Origin: an uncultured Flammeovirgaceae bacterium
GTDB taxonomy: Bacteria; Bacteroidota; Bacteroidia; Cytophagales; Cyclobacteriaceae
DNA: 15,406 nt
Assembly: GCA_946886805.1 (NCBI GenBank)
Contig: CAMPJM010000032.1
Span: 1-15,406, forward strand
Direction of reading: 5' to 3'
The position numbers were made by a program, and so were the translations under genes. Shown in pieces: positions 15,263-15,406 of this stretch; positions within the stretch are counted from its first letter, which is position 1, and each line of letters opens with the position of its first letter. Below the pieces are notes generated by a model. It was not told the DNA's origin, searched no databases, and saw only the letters and a program-made list of their open reading frames with translations.

Positions 15263-15406
15263 TTACCCCAGTACTTCCTCCTTGAATGTTCCTTTCAGAA
15301 CCCCGGCTGCTCCATACGCAGAGCCCAGCGGAAAATCTGAAAATATGATTTCATGATCAGATAGGTAGTGTTTTATCAATTCCACATAAACCTGATTATG
15401 GACAAA
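15263..15406 (-). CDS. C-terminal 47 codons of a gene entering from the right
   Basis: Open frame on the - strand from the window edge to TAA at 15265-15263, giving the last 47 residues of a protein. It contains HNQVYVELIKHYLSDHEI, then FPLGSAYGAAGVLKG and the end FKEEVLG. A late L-G-S-A-x-G-A-A-G-V-L motif recalls the C-terminal helix region of ROK-family sugar kinases, where a small-residue-rich segment closes the fold. That assignment is tentative because the catalytic part lies outside the window. The gene converges on the signalling operon, with the GC-rich hairpin between them. Confidence 0.6.
   Translation of the reverse strand, partial: FVHNQVYVELIKHYLSDHEIIFSDFPLGSAYGAAGVLKGTFKEEVLG

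Noticed and set aside
1..15406. tRNA, rRNA, CRISPR array, insertion sequence or phage genes.
   Set aside because: No clover-leaf-like segments, regular spacer-repeat arrays, transposase or integrase motifs were found on either strand.

Overview
The window reads as chromosomal DNA of a Bacteroidota bacterium, probably of the Cytophagia/Sphingobacteriia type. Supporting signs are AT-rich spacers, almost no Shine-Dalgarno sequences, a surface-type lipoprotein (Cys followed by Lys/Asp/Glu), large soluble multi-PAS histidine kinases, and one promoter-like sequence matching the Bacteroidota -7 consensus TAnnTTTG. Genus cannot be fixed from the sequence alone.

Left part (1-5640) is a mixed accessory region. 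A lipoprotein mannanase of glycoside hydrolase family 26 (351-1637, +) is followed, convergently, by a protein built from eight helicase-associated (HA) repeats with no helicase attached (1792-3507 or 3600, -). A hairpin lies between their ends. Next come a secreted protein of unknown function (3839-4432, +), an antibiotic-biosynthesis-monooxygenase-like gene broken by one in-frame TGA (4458-4772, +), and an NADPH-dependent FMN reductase (4851-5423, -). A possible 52-residue ORF (5469-5627, -) sits just downstream of the kinase that follows.

Right part (5639-15165) is a signalling island. A PAS histidine kinase (5639-6754, -) is divergent from a tightly packed four-gene operon on the + strand: an 1802-residue sensor kinase with about eleven PAS domains and one GAF domain; a GAF histidine kinase; a single-domain Rcp1-like response regulator; and a REC-PAS protein ending in a histidine-bearing helix but lacking the ATPase domain. 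Junctions are 0 nt, 7 nt and a 1-nt overlap, so the four products are probably made together. None has a recognisable membrane segment or DNA-binding output domain. The inferred system is a cytoplasmic phosphorelay: two kinases with closely related catalytic cores feed a shared stand-alone receiver and a receiver/phosphotransfer-like protein. Two proteins carry near-matching PAS domains, and the giant kinase contains a duplicated PAS pair. The signal and output are unknown.

The right edge holds a GC-rich hairpin, terminator-like for the - strand, and the last 47 codons of a gene running in from outside, perhaps a ROK-type sugar kinase. No tRNA, rRNA, CRISPR array, insertion sequence or integrase was found.
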